Assembly: GCA_964486145.1 (NCBI GenBank)
Contig: CAZAMT010000163.1
Coordinates: 1 to 8,860, forward strand
DNA: 8,860 bases
Origin: CAZAMT01 sp964486145
GTDB taxonomy: Bacteria; Bacteroidota; Bacteroidia; Bacteroidales; JAAAOM01
Direction of reading: 5' to 3'
The position numbers and the translations under genes were made by a program. Below the pieces are notes generated by a model, which worked only from the letters and a program-made list of their open reading frames with translations, was not told the origin of the DNA and did no database searches. How positions within the stretch are numbered: the stretch's first letter is position 1; each line of letters opens with the position of its first letter. Of this stretch, positions 7,258-8,860 are shown piece by piece.

Positions 7258-7875
7258 TTAATCTAATTCAAGGGTTTTATCAACATATTTTTTCCAGGTG
7301 CTGTCATGGGTTGAAATAAGTATTGTTTTATCAAGTTCATGTATCAGGTATTCTCTGATTTCATTTGAAATTTCTTCATCCAGCGAAGATGTTGGTTCAT
7401 CAAGAATAAGGATTTTTTTGTTTAAAAGGAGTATGGACAGAAGCAATAATCGTTGTTTTTGTCCACCGGAGATTTCGTTCAAATCCTTTTCCAAAATGTT
7501 TTCGGGTAGTTTCAATCGCTGTAGATACTGATATACCTTTTGATTTGACTGAACAATTGCTTTGTTTTTATTCCAGCGAAAAGGGTCAAAAAGTAATGAT
7601 TTAACAGAAACCTTTGGAAATACTGCTTCCTGTGGCATGTAAGAAGTAATTTCACGGATGAAAGAGATGTTATTTTTTAAAAGGGGTTTACCATTGATGG
7701 TAATGGATCCACGACAATAACTTACAAAGCCAAGCAATGCATGCAACATGGTTGTTTTGCCACTACCTGATTTTCCGGCGATGACCATTTTTTCTCCCTG
7801 ATCGAGCCTAAACGACACATCTTTGAATACAGGTTGTTCGTTGTAACTGACGCATAAATTACTTACATCGATCAT
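7258..7875 (-). CDS. fetA: FetA-like ABC transporter ATP-binding protein
   Basis: This cytoplasmic ATPase subunit of a half-size ABC transporter has 205 residues, a little shorter than E. coli FetA, but the nucleotide-binding domain is complete. It shows Walker A GKSGSGKT (34-41), a Q-loop at Gln82 in SYMPQEAVFP, the signature ISGGQKQR (135-142), Walker B ILILDE (155-160), the D-loop SSLDEE (163-168) and the H-loop His190 in ISTHD. The small core matches exporter ATPases of the FetA/LolD size class. The assignment to FetA rests on the adjacent UPF0014 permease, 11 bases downstream. The ATG at 7875 (MIDVSNLCVSYNEQPV) is well placed for the first strand. It lies 32 bases downstream of the J-domain/LRR gene, with no recognisable TAnnTTTG box in that gap, so it may be transcribed with that gene. 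Confidence 0.9.
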   Translation of the reverse strand: MIDVSNLCVSYNEQPVFKDVSFRLDQGEKMVIAGKSGSGKTTMLHALLGFVSYCRGSITINGKPLLKNNISFIREITSYMPQEAVFPKVSVKSLLFDPFRWNKNKAIVQSNQKVYQYLQRLKLPENILEKDLNEISGGQKQRLLLLSILLLNKKILILDEPTSSLDEEISNEIREYLIHELDKTILISTHDSTWKKYVDKTLELD

Positions 7876-7907
7876 ATGGGGTTGGTTAAATATCGTTCAT
7901 GGTGGTT

Positions 7908-8852
7908 CTATGAAACAATTAATACATTTTTTTCGGTTAGCATTTGAAGTTGTGATTCCGGAATATGATTGCCAACAACGTTTATGTACTGCAAGCCATC
8001 AAGTTGGAGAACAGGTGAAAGATCATCAATGGAATTATAGGAAAGATCGATAAATCGAAGCTTTTTTAAATAACCAAGTGCAGTGATTTCATAAATTTGA
8101 TTGCCTGAAATGTATAGTTCTTCCAGTTGCTTTAACTGGCATAAATCGGTTATATCTGACAGGTTATTTCCTGATAAGTCCAGTTTGGTAACATGTATGC
8201 AGTGTTCAATACCATCCAGGTTTTCGATTTCATAATCAGCCATACCTATTTCTTCAAAATCTTCTAAGTAGTAGGCCGGCAGATCGATTTCCATATTACC
8301 GTAAATTTTGCGTTTTACTGCTGAGTAAAAAGTGCCATCATTGATCGGTTCATTGAAAAATATGGAATCGCTTCCATAATCTTCATCGTCCATATCATTA
8401 AAATATTGATAACCTTCAGCTTCATAATCCCAAACATATTCGTATTCATATTCAAATCCGATATCTACTGATTGGTTTTCAATCGTTGTTATTTGTTCTT
8501 TGTTCTGAAAGATAAAAATATGATTAAACTGCTCCAGGTCTTCCGGTTTTCCGCTATGGTAGATGTTCTCAATTTCCTGCCTGTAATAATTTCCTTTATC
8601 GGGATGATAGGTGGCAATTAGCTTTGAAAAGCAGCGGTTCATGCTTTCGTTCGAATTGATACTCAGATACTCGGACAATACTTCTGAAAGCTTACGGATT
8701 TTGAGAAACTGTTTATTTTTATACAAATCAATAATCCAGGCGCTGATTTGCGTAAGGTTATCTTCAGCGTATGCCTTTTTCAGTTTTTTATATAACGCGT
8801 CCATCTTCATTTTTTCAGCATTCACGACGCAATCATCTACACGTTTAGACAA
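7908..8852 (-). CDS. J-domain-like protein with C-terminal leucine-rich repeats, unknown function
   Basis: I do not know a named gene for this protein of up to 314 residues. It has three visible parts. Residues 57-115 resemble a J domain: a short helix ending LSEYLSI, then NESMNRCFSKLIATYHPDKG with the His-Pro-Asp loop at 83-85, and a later helix around DLEQFNHIFIF. That pattern is used by DnaJ co-chaperones to stimulate DnaK. Residues 130-170 are rich in Tyr, Asp and Glu (EYEYEYVWDYEAEGYQYF). Residues 210-305 hold about four 22-residue leucine-rich repeats (LDLSGNNLSDI, LYISGNQIYEI, IDLSYNSIDDL, INVVGNHIPES), suggesting a protein-binding surface. No signal peptide or membrane helix is seen, so it is probably cytoplasmic. 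The start is uncertain. The TTG at 8852 is a weak choice, the frame is open to the window edge, and ATG codons occur at 8810 and 8804. It probably leads the run containing fetA and fetB. Confidence 0.75.
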   Translation of the reverse strand: MSKRVDDCVVNAEKMKMDALYKKLKKAYAEDNLTQISAWIIDLYKNKQFLKIRKLSEVLSEYLSINSNESMNRCFSKLIATYHPDKGNYYRQEIENIYHSGKPEDLEQFNHIFIFQNKEQITTIENQSVDIGFEYEYEYVWDYEAEGYQYFNDMDDEDYGSDSIFFNEPINDGTFYSAVKRKIYGNMEIDLPAYYLEDFEEIGMADYEIENLDGIEHCIHVTKLDLSGNNLSDITDLCQLKQLEELYISGNQIYEITALGYLKKLRFIDLSYNSIDDLSPVLQLDGLQYINVVGNHIPESQLQMLTEKNVLIVS

Positions 8853-8860
8853 AATAATTT

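Noticed and set aside
6807..7531. Plus-strand frames opposite fetB and fetA
   Set aside because: They are shadows of the conserved transporter genes, with no promoter or family match.

Overview
The window looks like chromosomal DNA from a member of the Bacteroidota. Three plus-strand genes are preceded by the TAnnTTTG -7 element typical of that phylum, start codons lack Shine-Dalgarno sequences and sit in A/T-rich leaders, and the glutamyl-tRNA synthetase and SDR-type threonine dehydrogenase resemble Bacteroidota versions. The species cannot be named from the sequence. No phage, transposon, CRISPR, tRNA or rRNA signature was found. Apart from the right-most gene, this is ordinary housekeeping content.

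Layout: the left edge (1-93) may hold the last codons of a plus-strand gene. Then come a promoter and a MarC-family membrane protein (222-836, +), and a promoter with the cofactor-independent phosphoglycerate mutase gpmI (949-2469, +). A strong hairpin terminator separates gpmI from the convergent pair tdh-kbl (4733-2539, -). This pair encodes the two-step route from L-threonine to glycine and acetyl-CoA. A 186-bp divergent intergenic region carries the gltX promoter. gltX (4920-6443, +) converges, with only 8 bp between stop codons, on a probable three-gene minus-strand run. Read in transcription order, that run is a J-domain/leucine-rich-repeat protein (8852-7908), a FetA-like ABC ATPase (7875-7258) and a FetB-like permease (7246-6452).

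How the genes relate: tdh and kbl form a complete pathway. The FetA and FetB homologues form a complete half-size ABC transporter of the UPF0014/FetAB family, which in E. coli is linked to iron export and oxidative-stress resistance. gpmI and gltX are core metabolism and translation genes with their own promoters. The least explained gene is the first of the minus-strand run. It appears to combine a J-domain-like segment carrying a YHPDKG loop, a very acidic and tyrosine-rich linker, and four C-terminal leucine-rich repeats. It lies 32 bp upstream of fetA. It is the main candidate for something undescribed here, although its true 5' end is uncertain because its reading frame stays open to the window edge.
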